This document shows positions 18,059 to 27,243 of a stretch of DNA of 64,000 nucleotides, piece after piece (positions within the stretch are counted from its first letter, which is position 1; each line of letters opens with the position of its first letter). The stretch is from Deltaproteobacteria bacterium (GTDB lineage: Bacteria; SAR324; XYD2-FULL-50-16), in assembly GCA_018657625.1 (NCBI GenBank), contig JABHWU010000025.1, forward strand, positions 38,754-102,753, given 5' to 3'. The notes beneath the pieces were generated by a model. The model worked only from the letters and a program-made list of their open reading frames with translations, did not search any database and was not told the DNA's origin. A program made the position numbers and the translations under genes.

Positions 18059-20467
18059 TTAGACCAAACGGTCAGCCTTTATAGTAGGGTTTTCATTTTT
18101 TAAGACTCTGTTTTTATCTTTGGAATATATAATGGTCAATAAAGCTGGTGCCAATAATACATCTGCCAGAAATGCAATAACCAAGGTCATTCCGGTTAAT
18201 AATCCAAAAAGAAAAAGATTATTTAAGGTTGCTGCCATGAAAATCCAAAAACCGGTTGCCAATACCAACGTTGTAACCAGCATCGCTTTGCCTGCTGTTA
18301 ATAAGGTTTCTTCTATGGCTTTTTTTCTACTGCCAGTGATTTCATAGTATTTTCTAAAATTGTGAAAGAAATGGATGGTATCATCAACGGCAAGTCCGAT
18401 AGCAATACTACCTATTAATAAGGTGAACATATCCAGTTGAATATTTGCCCATCCCATGAAACCAAGAGTAATAATGATGGGCATAAGATTTGGTATCATG
18501 CTGACGATGCCAATTTTTAAATTCCCAAGTAATAAAATCATTAGTATCGTAATAACAACACCGGCAATTAAATAACTAATAATGGTACTGTTGATCATCG
18601 CCCACATTGTTTCCATCATTAAAGTGACGAGGCCTGTGATAAGTATTTTAACATCAGGATTTAAAACAGCTCTGGAGTATTCTTTGATTTCATCAAGAAT
18701 ATTAACGTAAACTTTGGCATCTTTCCAGGGCATCTTTAGTGTAATTCTTGTTTTACTAAATAAAGAGTCAACCTGATTTTCAAGATCATCAGAGCCACTA
18801 TTTTCAAATAATAAAAACTCCTGGGCGATTAAATTTTTATTATCCGGGATTTTATAGTAGTCGTCATCATTTGCATTTAAGGCTTTATGAATTTCTTTTA
18901 ATATATCCGCTAAAGACACCGTTTTCCCAACTAAATGTATTCCCTGATTATTGGTTATTTCTGTGGCTCGATTGGTTATTTTCTCAATGCTTGTCAATAC
19001 TTCAGGATCATATAATCCATTTTCCGCTTTTGTGGATACAACGACTTCCATGGATACCGAGCCCTTTAAATTCTTTTCGATCAGGTCCGTATTTTGGCGA
19101 ATGATGGAACCTTCAGGAAACCATTTTAAAACGTCATGGGTTACCTCTAATCGGGAAATACCAATCATAGCAATAATAAATATAATGAACGCCAGGCTAG
19201 TAACTTTCCAGGAATGATCAAACGCTAAATCACCACATTTTAAAAGAATATTGTCTAACCGGTTACTCTTTTTATTTTGTTGATGATTGATGGCTTTTAC
19301 CGGAAATATTGATAGTAAAACAGGTATCAGGATCATGGTGTAAAGTAGTGCCAGCAATACACCGATTGAGGAGTAAATTCCTAAGTCGGCAAAGGGAGCT
19401 ACTTTGGAAGTACTGAAGGATGCTAATCCGGCTGCCGTGGTTAGACTGGTCATCATTATCGGTAAACCGGAGTGTGAAAAAGCCCAAATGATGGCGGCTT
19501 TTTTATTGTTTCCCTGATAGTGTTTAAAAAACATAGCGATTAAATGGACGGAAGCTCCAACAGCTATAGATAATAGAAATGAGGGCAGTATCATAGTGGG
19601 TAGCTTGACAGAGGTTTTGAATAAAGACATCAAACCTAAGGTAGATACAACACTAAAGATAACTGTTAACAAAGGTAAAAGCACCCCTGAAAATCTACGA
19701 AATAAAATAAATAAAAAGGTGGCAATAATAAAAATAGCTATTCCCGTAAATCGTTTCATGTCAGTTTGCATTGACTCTTTTAAAAAAGCAGTGACTACCG
19801 GTGAACCTGCCATAAAAATTTTAAAATCATCCTGTTGATACTTCTGACTGATTTTTTCAACACTGGATATAATGGCTGTGTTTTCCTCATTGGTCAGTGG
19901 TAACAATTCATCACTGTCTGTTTCTAACTCTGAAAAAGCTTCAGTTTTGATAACGATAGCAGTGTATTTGCCATCTTCTGAAATCACCAGATTCGTATAT
20001 AATGGATGGGTAAGTACATAATCTTTTAATATCTGCATTTCTGAATCAGTTCCAGGTAGCTCTTCAAGTAAATCTTCTACAAACAACTCACCGGTTTCCC
20101 CTCTGGTTGAACGGACATTAATAAGACTATCAATATCTCTAAGCAGTGGTACATTTTCTTCTAATTCATCATGCAATGCTTTCAGCTTTTCCATGAACGA
20201 AAGGCTAAATATTTGGTCTGATTGAATCATTAAGATGATCATCTCATCACGACCAAATTGATCCCGGAAGGCGTTGTATTCAATTAAAGAAGGATCAGTT
20301 TCATGTAAAAAACTTTCGGTCGCAGTATCAATTTTAATATGTCTTAATTGTGAACCCAATCCCCCAACTAAGCCTAAAATTAAGATTAATGCTATCCAGT
20401 GAAACCGAATGACCATGGCTGCGAATTGTTCAAATTTTAATTCTATCTGTTGTCTCAATTTTGCCAT
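18059..20467 (-). CDS. MMPL/RND-family exporter
   Basis: This 802-residue inner-membrane protein has the two-fold RND plan: a helix near 20-40, a large periplasmic loop (about 45-230), helices about 233-400, a second helix near 425 and periplasmic loop (to about 635), then helices about 640-790. Landmarks are FGRDEMIILMIQSD after the first helix, GASVHLIAMFFKHYQG in the first bundle and GLAVDDTIHFFHNFRKYYE in the second, with Asp pairs typical of proton relay. It is like HpnN/MmpL-type transporters of lipids or hopanoids rather than AcrB. It sits 45 bp after the TetR gene and heads the export cassette. Confidence 0.92.
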   Translation of the reverse strand: MAKLRQQIELKFEQFAAMVIRFHWIALILILGLVGGLGSQLRHIKIDTATESFLHETDPSLIEYNAFRDQFGRDEMIILMIQSDQIFSLSFMEKLKALHDELEENVPLLRDIDSLINVRSTRGETGELFVEDLLEELPGTDSEMQILKDYVLTHPLYTNLVISEDGKYTAIVIKTEAFSELETDSDELLPLTNEENTAIISSVEKISQKYQQDDFKIFMAGSPVVTAFLKESMQTDMKRFTGIAIFIIATFLFILFRRFSGVLLPLLTVIFSVVSTLGLMSLFKTSVKLPTMILPSFLLSIAVGASVHLIAMFFKHYQGNNKKAAIIWAFSHSGLPIMMTSLTTAAGLASFSTSKVAPFADLGIYSSIGVLLALLYTMILIPVLLSIFPVKAINHQQNKKSNRLDNILLKCGDLAFDHSWKVTSLAFIIFIIAMIGISRLEVTHDVLKWFPEGSIIRQNTDLIEKNLKGSVSMEVVVSTKAENGLYDPEVLTSIEKITNRATEITNNQGIHLVGKTVSLADILKEIHKALNANDDDYYKIPDNKNLIAQEFLLFENSGSDDLENQVDSLFSKTRITLKMPWKDAKVYVNILDEIKEYSRAVLNPDVKILITGLVTLMMETMWAMINSTIISYLIAGVVITILMILLLGNLKIGIVSMIPNLMPIIITLGFMGWANIQLDMFTLLIGSIAIGLAVDDTIHFFHNFRKYYEITGSRKKAIEETLLTAGKAMLVTTLVLATGFWIFMAATLNNLFLFGLLTGMTLVIAFLADVLLAPALLTIIYSKDKNRVLKNENPTIKADRLV

Positions 20468-20512
20468 CTAAATTTTCTCCATAATTAAATAATTCATAAC
20501 CATTTCTAAAGA

Positions 20513-21034
20513 TTACTTTTTAGCTAAGTTTAAAACTTTTTCTTGAAGATTTTGAAGCACCTCCGGTGTTTTAATAGTTGAATCCACAAAACTCAATATC
20601 ACTGAACCCAAAACACAGATTTGTAAAAAAATGCGATCATTTTCATTTTCAATTCCAAATATTGATCCAAAAAAATTTCGACGATCTATAATGATATCCC
20701 GAACTTTTTCTTTTAACACAGGCATGTGCAAAGATAACAAAATTATCTCAATTAGTAACTTTCCCAGATCTGTTTCTGTTAAAAACTTAATGGGAAGTTT
20801 TTTAGCATCAGTTTGAATAATATACTGTTTTACATTATCAGCGAATTGAGTCGATTCGTAGTCTAATAGCTGGCAGACCATATTCTCTTTAGAACCAAAA
20901 TAGTGGTGAATCAAACCTTGATTAACGCCGGCTACTTTAGCAACTCTTCGGACTGTTAGTGCTGATTGACCTTCTTCCAAAAGTATTTTTTTACAAGCGC
21001 TAAACAGTTTTTCCTTTGAACTGACTTTATTCAT
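20513..21034 (-). CDS. TetR/AcrR-family transcriptional regulator
   Basis: The frame extends to a TTG at 21070. I chose the ATG at 21034 because the product then begins MNKVSSKEKLFSACKKILL, the usual distance before the TetR HTH. The HTH (LTVRRVAKVAGVNQGLIHHYFGSKENMV, residues about 27-55) is well conserved; the C-terminal ligand domain is divergent. It is the first gene of a minus-strand unit with the MMPL permease, LolA-like and DUF1302 genes. A double palindrome at 21085-21118 just upstream suggests autorepression and control of the whole cassette. Confidence 0.9.
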   Translation of the reverse strand: MNKVSSKEKLFSACKKILLEEGQSALTVRRVAKVAGVNQGLIHHYFGSKENMVCQLLDYESTQFADNVKQYIIQTDAKKLPIKFLTETDLGKLLIEIILLSLHMPVLKEKVRDIIIDRRNFFGSIFGIENENDRIFLQICVLGSVILSFVDSTIKTPEVLQNLQEKVLNLAKK

Positions 21035-21084
21035 TGAGTTTGTTTCTTTTATATGAATTTCTTTTTCCAATTGATAAATGTATA

Positions 21085-21118
21085 TTAGTCACTTGACTAA
21101 TTTTAGTCAAGTGACTAA
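21085..21118. promoter_or_regulatory. Double palindromic operator, probably for the TetR regulator
   Basis: TTAGTCACTTGACTAA (21085-21100) and TTAGTCAAGTGACTAA (21103-21118) are exact reverse complements of each other. Each is also a 7-bp inverted repeat around a 2-bp centre. Two adjacent TetR dimer sites about 50 bp before the regulator start are typical for TetR autoregulation. Confidence 0.8.
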
Positions 21119-21302
21119 ATACATAAATTTGTAATTTCAGAATCTTATAAAATATTTGTGGTAGCCTCAGGAAGTTCATTCAGGTGCAAATGTTATAAAA
21201 CTATAGACTCTATTGCTTTATTACTTTATGATCACATTACAAATTTTAACCGATATTATTTATTCGACATAGATTCATTTAAAATAATAGAAAAGGAAAC
21301 GT

Positions 21303-22061
21303 ATGGCTGAAAGTTCACAAACAGGCGGCAGTCATGAAAATGATGGTTTAAGAAAAAAGAGAAGAAAACTTGTTACCAAAGATGGAGAACCGGTTCGACG
21401 TCTTAAGAAAAGACCTCTAAAACGTAGACCCGCTGCACCTAAATCAGCAGCCCCTAAACCAGTAAAAGATACCCTGGGATTGATGTCTTCAGCCCGTTTT
21501 TCGGATCACATTGAACAGACAGACGAACGACTGACCAGAAAACCTGCACCTGACCGCAAGTTAAAAAGACCACCCGGAGTTGAAGCAAGAACCAAAGGTA
21601 AAAAGCTTATCAAAAGAAAAGCCAGAAGAAAATTAACTCCGGAAGAAATAGAAGCAAAACGACTAAAAAAAGAAGCTGAAGAGGCAGAAGCTGCTGCCGC
21701 AGAGGCTGAAGCAAAACTAACTGATGAAGAACGAGAACAGATAGCAAAAGAAGCTGAAATAGCCCGTCTGGAAGAGGAAAAAAAGCAAAAAGAGGCAGAA
21801 GAAAGATTGAGATTAGCAGAAGAAGAAAGAATAAGACTTGAGAAAGAAGAAGAGGCAAAACGCATAGAAGAAGAAAATGAAAGGCAGCAACAAGAGCGAG
21901 AGCGTATCTTTAAAAAAATAGAATATTACAAACCTAATTTAACAAATGAAGAAAGAGCTCTTGCTGAAAAAATAGCGAGTGAAATGGTTCAAAGGAATAT
22001 TAAATGGAATGGCTATATTTCGTTGCATAGTGGGATCGGTGGGGCAATGTTGAGGGATTAG
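21303..22061 (+). CDS. Highly charged Lys/Arg- and Glu-rich coiled-coil protein, unknown
   Basis: The 252-residue protein has three parts: a basic, Pro-rich N-terminus (about 17-115) with repeated RKL, LKKRP and KKLIKRK blocks; a long Glu/Ala/Lys coiled coil (about 118-205); and a short C-terminal domain (about 208-252, KPNLTNEERALAEKIASEMV and onward). The basic part may bind nucleic acid or acidic surfaces. An AAAGGA Shine-Dalgarno precedes the ATG. It is followed after 43 bp by the PilZ gene, suggesting a joint role. Coiled-coil composition makes homology searches misleading, and no family is named. Confidence 0.75.
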   Translation: MAESSQTGGSHENDGLRKKRRKLVTKDGEPVRRLKKRPLKRRPAAPKSAAPKPVKDTLGLMSSARFSDHIEQTDERLTRKPAPDRKLKRPPGVEARTKGKKLIKRKARRKLTPEEIEAKRLKKEAEEAEAAAAEAEAKLTDEEREQIAKEAEIARLEEEKKQKEAEERLRLAEEERIRLEKEEEAKRIEEENERQQQERERIFKKIEYYKPNLTNEERALAEKIASEMVQRNIKWNGYISLHSGIGGAMLRD

Positions 22062-22104
22062 CCTGTTTTTTATGAAGTAATTAACAATAAAGAGAGCGGT
22101 AGAG

Positions 22105-22479
22105 TTGGTAGATAAAGATTCTGATGTCCGGAACAAACGACAGTTGGCTCGTAACAATTTTATTCATAACTTTACTGTCAATGATCAGCAATCAAAGGAA
22201 GAAATCGGAGATTTGGCTGATATTACACTAAAAGGTGTGATGCTGATTTGCGATAGAATCATTGAAACTGATCGGGACTATATGCTGGAATTCGCCCCTG
22301 ATAAAAAAATTATCAAAGATACTAAAATAAACTTTAGTGCCAGGGCTATTCGCTGTATTGAAACAGAAATTCAGGAAATGTTTTCAGTCGGTTTTATCAT
22401 TAACGATATTGATGATATTAGTAAAGAAAGCTTAAATGCATTGATTAATGAGTACGGTCTGGATTGTAAGCAGCTATGA
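22105..22479 (+). CDS. PilZ-domain protein (possible c-di-GMP receptor)
   Basis: The 124-residue protein fits a single PilZ domain. RNKRQLAR (about 9-16) supplies the RxxxR loop, LADITLKGVML (about 38-48) corresponds to (D/N)xSxxG with Thr in place of Ser, and beta strands run through INFSARAIRCIETEIQEMFSVGFI. The start is a TTG preceded by AGAGAGCGG. If functional it would bind c-di-GMP and act on a partner, perhaps the coiled-coil protein encoded 43 bp upstream. The Thr substitution is conservative but leaves binding unproven. Confidence 0.75.
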   Translation: MVDKDSDVRNKRQLARNNFIHNFTVNDQQSKEEIGDLADITLKGVMLICDRIIETDRDYMLEFAPDKKIIKDTKINFSARAIRCIETEIQEMFSVGFIINDIDDISKESLNALINEYGLDCKQL

Positions 22480-22495
22480 TATGAAGAAACAAAAC

Positions 22496-22520
22496 TGACC
22501 TACTCATAACCCGTAGGTCA
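22496..22520 (+). terminator. Hairpin after the PilZ gene, weak terminator candidate
   Basis: TGACCTAC (22496-22503) pairs perfectly with GTAGGTCA (22513-22520) around 9 nt, 16 bp after the PilZ stop. No T run follows, so it may be a 3' stabilising structure instead. A second hairpin, CTTGTGAT/ATCACAAG (22652-22678), sits 35 bp from the protease stop codon. Confidence 0.35.
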
Positions 22521-22713
22521 ATATAGCCTGCCTTATCATTGAGGACTTTCCCATTTGCTACTTCTTTTTTGAAAACTATATAGCAAACTTCATCCATATT
22601 GACATCTACATTAGCCTTGGGGGATCTGTTTGAAAGCTCTTTAGAACTGGTCTTGTGATTTCAAATAGATATCACAAGGCGTTACTTTTAGACGATAAGA
22701 AGAATGTTATTCG

Positions 22714-25677
22714 CTATAATCTAAATGGTGTTAAATTTAAATTGGCGATATCTTTCCTGTTCTTTGCGATAATATCCTCACTTGAAACAGCTGCAATAGC
22801 ATAATCTGTAATTAACCATTTACTTCCAGTATCTATCAGTTGCTGCTTTGTACAATTTAAGATGCCAGCTCTAAATTCTTCCCTCAGTTTTTTGGTTTTT
22901 CCTTTACGATTAAATATATATTCGGACATGGCTTTCCCTGCTGGTGAAAGGGGAGTATCCAGTTTACTGCATGTTTGAAGGATGGCTTCGGATACATCCT
23001 GATCTGTAAATTTTGCCGACTTCAACCAATCTAAAGTTTGATTGTAAACGGAAAGTGTTCTTGCAAAATGAGGATCACGATAGGACACGAAAGTAAAAAT
23101 TCCTTCATCAGCACCGTATCCTGTCATACCACCATAAGCACCGCCTTTTTCCCGGATTTCACTATGAATGAAACAGGACTTAATTAGTGTTGCCAAGACA
23201 GTTAGTATCGGGGCATCTGGATGAGCATAGGGAGCCGTTTTATAACACTGTGCGATATAGGATACTGGTGTGGTTACCAAGCAGGAAGCACGTTGGTAGC
23301 TCAAATTAAAAACTGCATCTTCAGCGTTTGGAGCTTTAACTGAACCTGTTTTCAAATGGCTGGTTAAATTCGAAATTTCCTTATCAGCTTTTGTAAATTC
23401 TTTTTGATCACTAATAACTAAAATTGAAAGGTTATTGATCGCAAATATTTTATTCAACCATAGGTTAAGTCGATCGATTTCTTCCTTTAATGCTTCATTG
23501 GTCATTTGTGTTAAAGTTTTCATGAACTGGATTTGTTTAATACCACTATATGTTTCATCTATTTTTCCACTGGTACTAAGTCCGGAACCGGCTAACATCG
23601 AAGCATAACTATGACCGGCTTCAACGACAGAATTTAATAATGAGTTAGTCCTTTGGGCAATTAATGTTTTTATTCGTTCAATATCGCTAAAGTCCCAATT
23701 AGTTAATATTCGAGAAATAATATCAAAAAGTCTGGGAATATTTTCATATAAACACTTACCGGATATACTGAAAAAGTCAGTTAGATCTTTTTTTTCAGAC
23801 AATTTCTTTTCAACGCCAATACTTGCTCCTATGCCGCCGGTATAACGATTAATTAAGCTAGATAAAGCTTCATAGTTTAAACCATCTGCTCCCACATTTG
23901 GCAGTAAATAAGTGATTAAAGGCAACCAGATACGTTCCTCATCGGTTAGGTGATCAATCTTGAAATAAAGATTTGAATAAAAAATACCATTGGTTACACA
24001 ATCGTAATAGGTCATCTGATAAGGGGTTTTATGCTCTTTAAAATGATCTTTATATTTCAGTTTTTTTGGAATATCCTCTACCTTTAAACTCGGTAGGCAA
24101 TTTAAATCTTCAACTTGTTCCTGCTGGTTTTTTAGGGCTGTTGTCGCGTCGATAATTTCTACTCTTTCATCTTCTGATAAACTGTTTTTAATGTCTTCCA
24201 ATTGATTCTTTATTTTTGTATCACGTTTGTTTTCCAAGTCCCAATCTGGCTTTAAAACCACCTTAACCCGATGTTTGTTGTTTATGATGTATTTACGGAT
24301 TTGTTTTTCCAGGAAGCCGGGTGTTTGAAGGTTTTCTTTAATCTTTAGCATTAGTGCATCAAAATCTACTGCTAATTGTGGATCACCACCATGAATCCAG
24401 GTCCCAAAAAATCTGAATAATAAATTTAAACTGTAGGGGAAATGGCCACCACTGATTTCCCTGGTATCCAATTCCATTTGGTGAATTGCAGTATCTATCT
24501 GCTCCTGGGAAATGCCAACTGTTACAATCTCATTCATTGTATCTAAAATTAATTTTTCAGCCACATCAATATTTTCATTGGTAACGCCTTGTAATCCAAC
24601 GCTGAAAAAGGGTTCTTTGATTTCATCATCGAACCCTGTTGTATCCGCTAATGCTTTTCCCAGTTTTGATTCCAGTAACTTTTTCTTTAACGGCGCACCT
24701 GAATGTCCTAAAAGTACGAGATTTATAATCTGTAAGGATAAGATTTCAACGGGATCCGTTATGTTACAAGTTAACCAGGCCAGAGCAACATGATTTTTCT
24801 GTCCATCATCTTCAGCCCGATTCAGCGGATAAAAAGCAATACTTTCTTTTGGCGAATCAAATCGAATTTCATTTGGAACATTTGTTTGAACTTCAATTTT
24901 GTCGAATTTAGATAAAACTTGTGCATCTATCAGTTTTAAGCTTTTTTCTAAAGGAATGGTGCCATAGGTGTAAAAAAAACAGTTTGAAGGATGATAATGC
25001 GTCTGGTGAAAATCGATGAGTTGCTGATGAGACAAATTAACAATATCCTCAGGGTCACCTCCTGAATTATGTTTGTAAGTAACTGTAGGGAATAATAATT
25101 TACCGATTTCATAACTTAGAACTCTCCCCGGAGATGCCATGGCACCTTTCATTTCATTGAAAACAACACCTTTATATTGCAATTCTGATTCTGGATTTTT
25201 GGGGTCGCTAAATTCCAATCGATGCCCTTCCTGCTTAAAATTTAAGACTGTTAGCTTTGGGAAAAAAGCGGCATCTAAATAGACATCCATAAGATTAAAA
25301 AAATCGACTTTATTTTGCGTTGAAAAAGGATACATCGTCCAATCACTGGCTGTGAAAGCATTCATGAATGTATTCATGCTTCTTTTGATCATTGAAAAAA
25401 ATGGATCTCTCACTGGGAATTTTTTTGATCCACATAAAGCTGTGTGCTCAAGAATATGAGCTACACCTGTGGAATCAGAAGGTGTCGTTTTAAATGCGAC
25501 ACTGAAACAATTGTTATCATCTGAATTACTTAAGTGAATCATTCGTGCACCTGTTTTTTCATGCACTAACTGATATATCGTATTATCCAGCTTTTCGAGA
25601 TAGGAGATCGATTGTATTCGAAATCCAAAATGGACAGAATTCAGGCTTAAATTAGGATTGTTTTGATCTTGTTTCAT
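22714..25677 (-). CDS. M16C metalloprotease, presequence-protease (PreP/Cym1) type
   Basis: This is a large zinc peptidase of the pitrilysin clan with four M16 half-domains (about 987 residues). The inverted zinc motif HILEH lies in AHILEHTALCGSKKFPVRDP, followed by NTFMNAFTASDWTMYPFSTQ, characteristic of the PreP subfamily that degrades short unstructured peptides. The frame reaches an ATG at 25704, but I prefer the ATG at 25677 because AAGAGGA sits just before it and nothing resembles a ribosome site before 25704. It stands alone on the minus strand. No signal peptide is seen, so cytoplasmic peptide turnover is likely. Confidence 0.93.
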   Translation of the reverse strand: MKQDQNNPNLSLNSVHFGFRIQSISYLEKLDNTIYQLVHEKTGARMIHLSNSDDNNCFSVAFKTTPSDSTGVAHILEHTALCGSKKFPVRDPFFSMIKRSMNTFMNAFTASDWTMYPFSTQNKVDFFNLMDVYLDAAFFPKLTVLNFKQEGHRLEFSDPKNPESELQYKGVVFNEMKGAMASPGRVLSYEIGKLLFPTVTYKHNSGGDPEDIVNLSHQQLIDFHQTHYHPSNCFFYTYGTIPLEKSLKLIDAQVLSKFDKIEVQTNVPNEIRFDSPKESIAFYPLNRAEDDGQKNHVALAWLTCNITDPVEILSLQIINLVLLGHSGAPLKKKLLESKLGKALADTTGFDDEIKEPFFSVGLQGVTNENIDVAEKLILDTMNEIVTVGISQEQIDTAIHQMELDTREISGGHFPYSLNLLFRFFGTWIHGGDPQLAVDFDALMLKIKENLQTPGFLEKQIRKYIINNKHRVKVVLKPDWDLENKRDTKIKNQLEDIKNSLSEDERVEIIDATTALKNQQEQVEDLNCLPSLKVEDIPKKLKYKDHFKEHKTPYQMTYYDCVTNGIFYSNLYFKIDHLTDEERIWLPLITYLLPNVGADGLNYEALSSLINRYTGGIGASIGVEKKLSEKKDLTDFFSISGKCLYENIPRLFDIISRILTNWDFSDIERIKTLIAQRTNSLLNSVVEAGHSYASMLAGSGLSTSGKIDETYSGIKQIQFMKTLTQMTNEALKEEIDRLNLWLNKIFAINNLSILVISDQKEFTKADKEISNLTSHLKTGSVKAPNAEDAVFNLSYQRASCLVTTPVSYIAQCYKTAPYAHPDAPILTVLATLIKSCFIHSEIREKGGAYGGMTGYGADEGIFTFVSYRDPHFARTLSVYNQTLDWLKSAKFTDQDVSEAILQTCSKLDTPLSPAGKAMSEYIFNRKGKTKKLREEFRAGILNCTKQQLIDTGSKWLITDYAIAAVSSEDIIAKNRKDIANLNLTPFRL

Positions 25678-25704
25678 ATGTCCTCTTAAGGTTTTGTGTT
25701 TCAT

Positions 25705-26189
25705 TTAAGAATTTTATATTTAGAGGGATTGTTATTAATAAATTTAAGGTTATACCATTAAAATTCATAATCCCATAAAATTTTGTTTAAAAATAGAATA
25801 AAAAAACAGATTACAAAAATTGTCGAATATCGAAAAAAATAGTCGCCATAAATGACGTTATTTATCTTGTTTAAATATTATTTTAAAAAATTATATACTC
25901 CTGTTTAAAATATAGAAATGAGTTAGTAATGCAAATTCAATGTATTAACTTATCGATTTAGGTTACAATAAAAATCAATAAGTTTACACCATGAGTTTTC
26001 TTTTTTGATTAAATTAACTTTTTTCTCTTTTAATAATAGTATATTAATTAAATTGGCAGATGAAATAGATTATTTATCTTTTTTCAACCTTTATTTTTGG
26101 CATCATATAAGCAGTTAAACCTCCATTATGCCAACATGGCCCAGTAACTTTTTTAACCCGTTTTCTAAAATATCTTATCGGAGGCAACC
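25705..26189. other. Intergenic region upstream of the 70-aa gene
   Basis: About 485 bp of very AT-rich DNA lies between two divergent genes. It must hold the protease promoter on one side and the promoter of the 26190 gene on the other. I see no tRNA, convincing ORF or strong hairpin. The final bases carry a strong ribosome site, GGAGGCAACC, before the ATG at 26190. Confidence 0.5.
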
Positions 26190-26402
26190 ATGGCTGAATT
26201 AACTTTTAAAAGTAGACCTGGAAGAAGAAGGAAAAAGGGAGTTTCCTTTAACCCTAATAAAGAATTTTTAGATACTGCTAAAGAAGAATTTTTAAAAAAA
26301 GGCGGGAAAATTACGAGAATAGCACCGGTTGATAACGAACTTACAAGCTATATTAAACCATATCGTTCCCCTGCTGCTCTTGATTTGTCTATTCTTGACT
26401 AG
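26190..26402 (+). CDS. Small basic protein with an EEFLxxGGKI motif (SutA-like C-terminus?)
   Basis: The 70-residue protein has a basic start (SRPGRRRKKGV), then AKEEFLKKGGKITRIAP and a Tyr/Pro-containing tail. The EEFLxxGGKIxxIxP stretch resembles, from memory, a segment of SutA-type RNA-polymerase-binding proteins and related short proteins; this is a pattern-level resemblance only. A strong Shine-Dalgarno (GGAGG) supports real translation. The 3' end overlaps the convergent glycosylase gene by 14 bp. If the resemblance holds, it could tune transcription during slow growth. Confidence 0.7.
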   Translation: MAELTFKSRPGRRRKKGVSFNPNKEFLDTAKEEFLKKGGKITRIAPVDNELTSYIKPYRSPAALDLSILD

Positions 26403-27243
26403 TAGCATACAAAAATTGACGAATTCTTCTCATATTAACCCAGACTTTAGAGAGTAGATCTGGGTTTTTGATTAATTGAGATGGATGATAGGTGGAGATT
26501 ATCGGAATCGTTCTGTATTTTTTTGTTTCGACACCTTTCACTCCCTCTGGATTGAGAATTTTTTCTGCGGTGCTACCCAAAATCAGAATTAAAGCTGGTT
26601 GAATAAGTTCAATCTGTTTATCCAGAATTTTTAGACAAGTTTTAATTGCAGATTCCGGTACAGATTTCACTAATTCGGGTTTACATTTAACGATATTTGT
26701 TAAATATACACTTTCGATATTAATAGAAATCGACTGTAAGATCTGGACCAACAACATCCCTTCTTTGCTTGATAGAATTAATCCTTTTTGATCTTCAGCT
26801 TCATTCGGAAAATCTCCAACCACTATTAATTTAGCATTTTGATTCCCTTGCCCAAATACAATTCTTTTTCTGCCATAGCTTAATTCACATTTTGTGCAAT
26901 CATTAATTCTTAATCTGAGTGAATCGATACTGCCTGCTTCCGAGATTGTCAGACTCTTTTTTGGCTGTATTGTGGAAATTTCTCCGGGTGCTATTTGTTT
27001 TGGTTCTTTTATTGAATTGCTTCTTTCTTCTTTTTCGAGTTTTTGCAGAGATATCTCAGTTGGTTTAATATTATCGAGGATAGTGATTGACTCGTCGCTT
27101 TGGGTATTTTTTTCTGGATTGAAGGATTGTCTGAGGTGAGTTAAGAATTCATGATTCATATCCTCTAATAATAGAGAACGTGAGTTTCCAATCAAATTAG
27201 ATAGTGACTTTTCTAATAAATAAAGTAAGTTTGAAAAATTCAT
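26389..27243 (-). CDS. Uracil-DNA glycosylase, family 4-like Fe-S protein with altered motif A
   Basis: The 284-residue protein has a low-complexity N-terminal extension (about 1-100) and a UDG domain (about 105-280). Four Cys suit a [4Fe-4S] cluster: CTKC, the Cys in NIVKCKPE and the Cys in AIKTCLKILD. Motif A, usually GEAPG, reads GDFPN and is followed by EAEDQKG; motif B is present as YHPSQL. These changes could weaken or redirect activity, but the fold and cluster ligands look intact. The long N-terminal extension is also found in deltaproteobacterial homologues. The gene is monocistronic and convergent with the 70-aa gene. Confidence 0.85.
   Translation of the reverse strand: MNFSNLLYLLEKSLSNLIGNSRSLLLEDMNHEFLTHLRQSFNPEKNTQSDESITILDNIKPTEISLQKLEKEERSNSIKEPKQIAPGEISTIQPKKSLTISEAGSIDSLRLRINDCTKCELSYGRKRIVFGQGNQNAKLIVVGDFPNEAEDQKGLILSSKEGMLLVQILQSISINIESVYLTNIVKCKPELVKSVPESAIKTCLKILDKQIELIQPALILILGSTAEKILNPEGVKGVETKKYRTIPIISTYHPSQLIKNPDLLSKVWVNMRRIRQFLYATSQE

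Noticed and set aside
21506..21865. Ser-rich ORF antisense to the charged coiled-coil gene
   Set aside because: It is the mirror image of the GAA/AAG-rich coding sequence on the plus strand, with no ribosome site and low-complexity Ser/Phe content.
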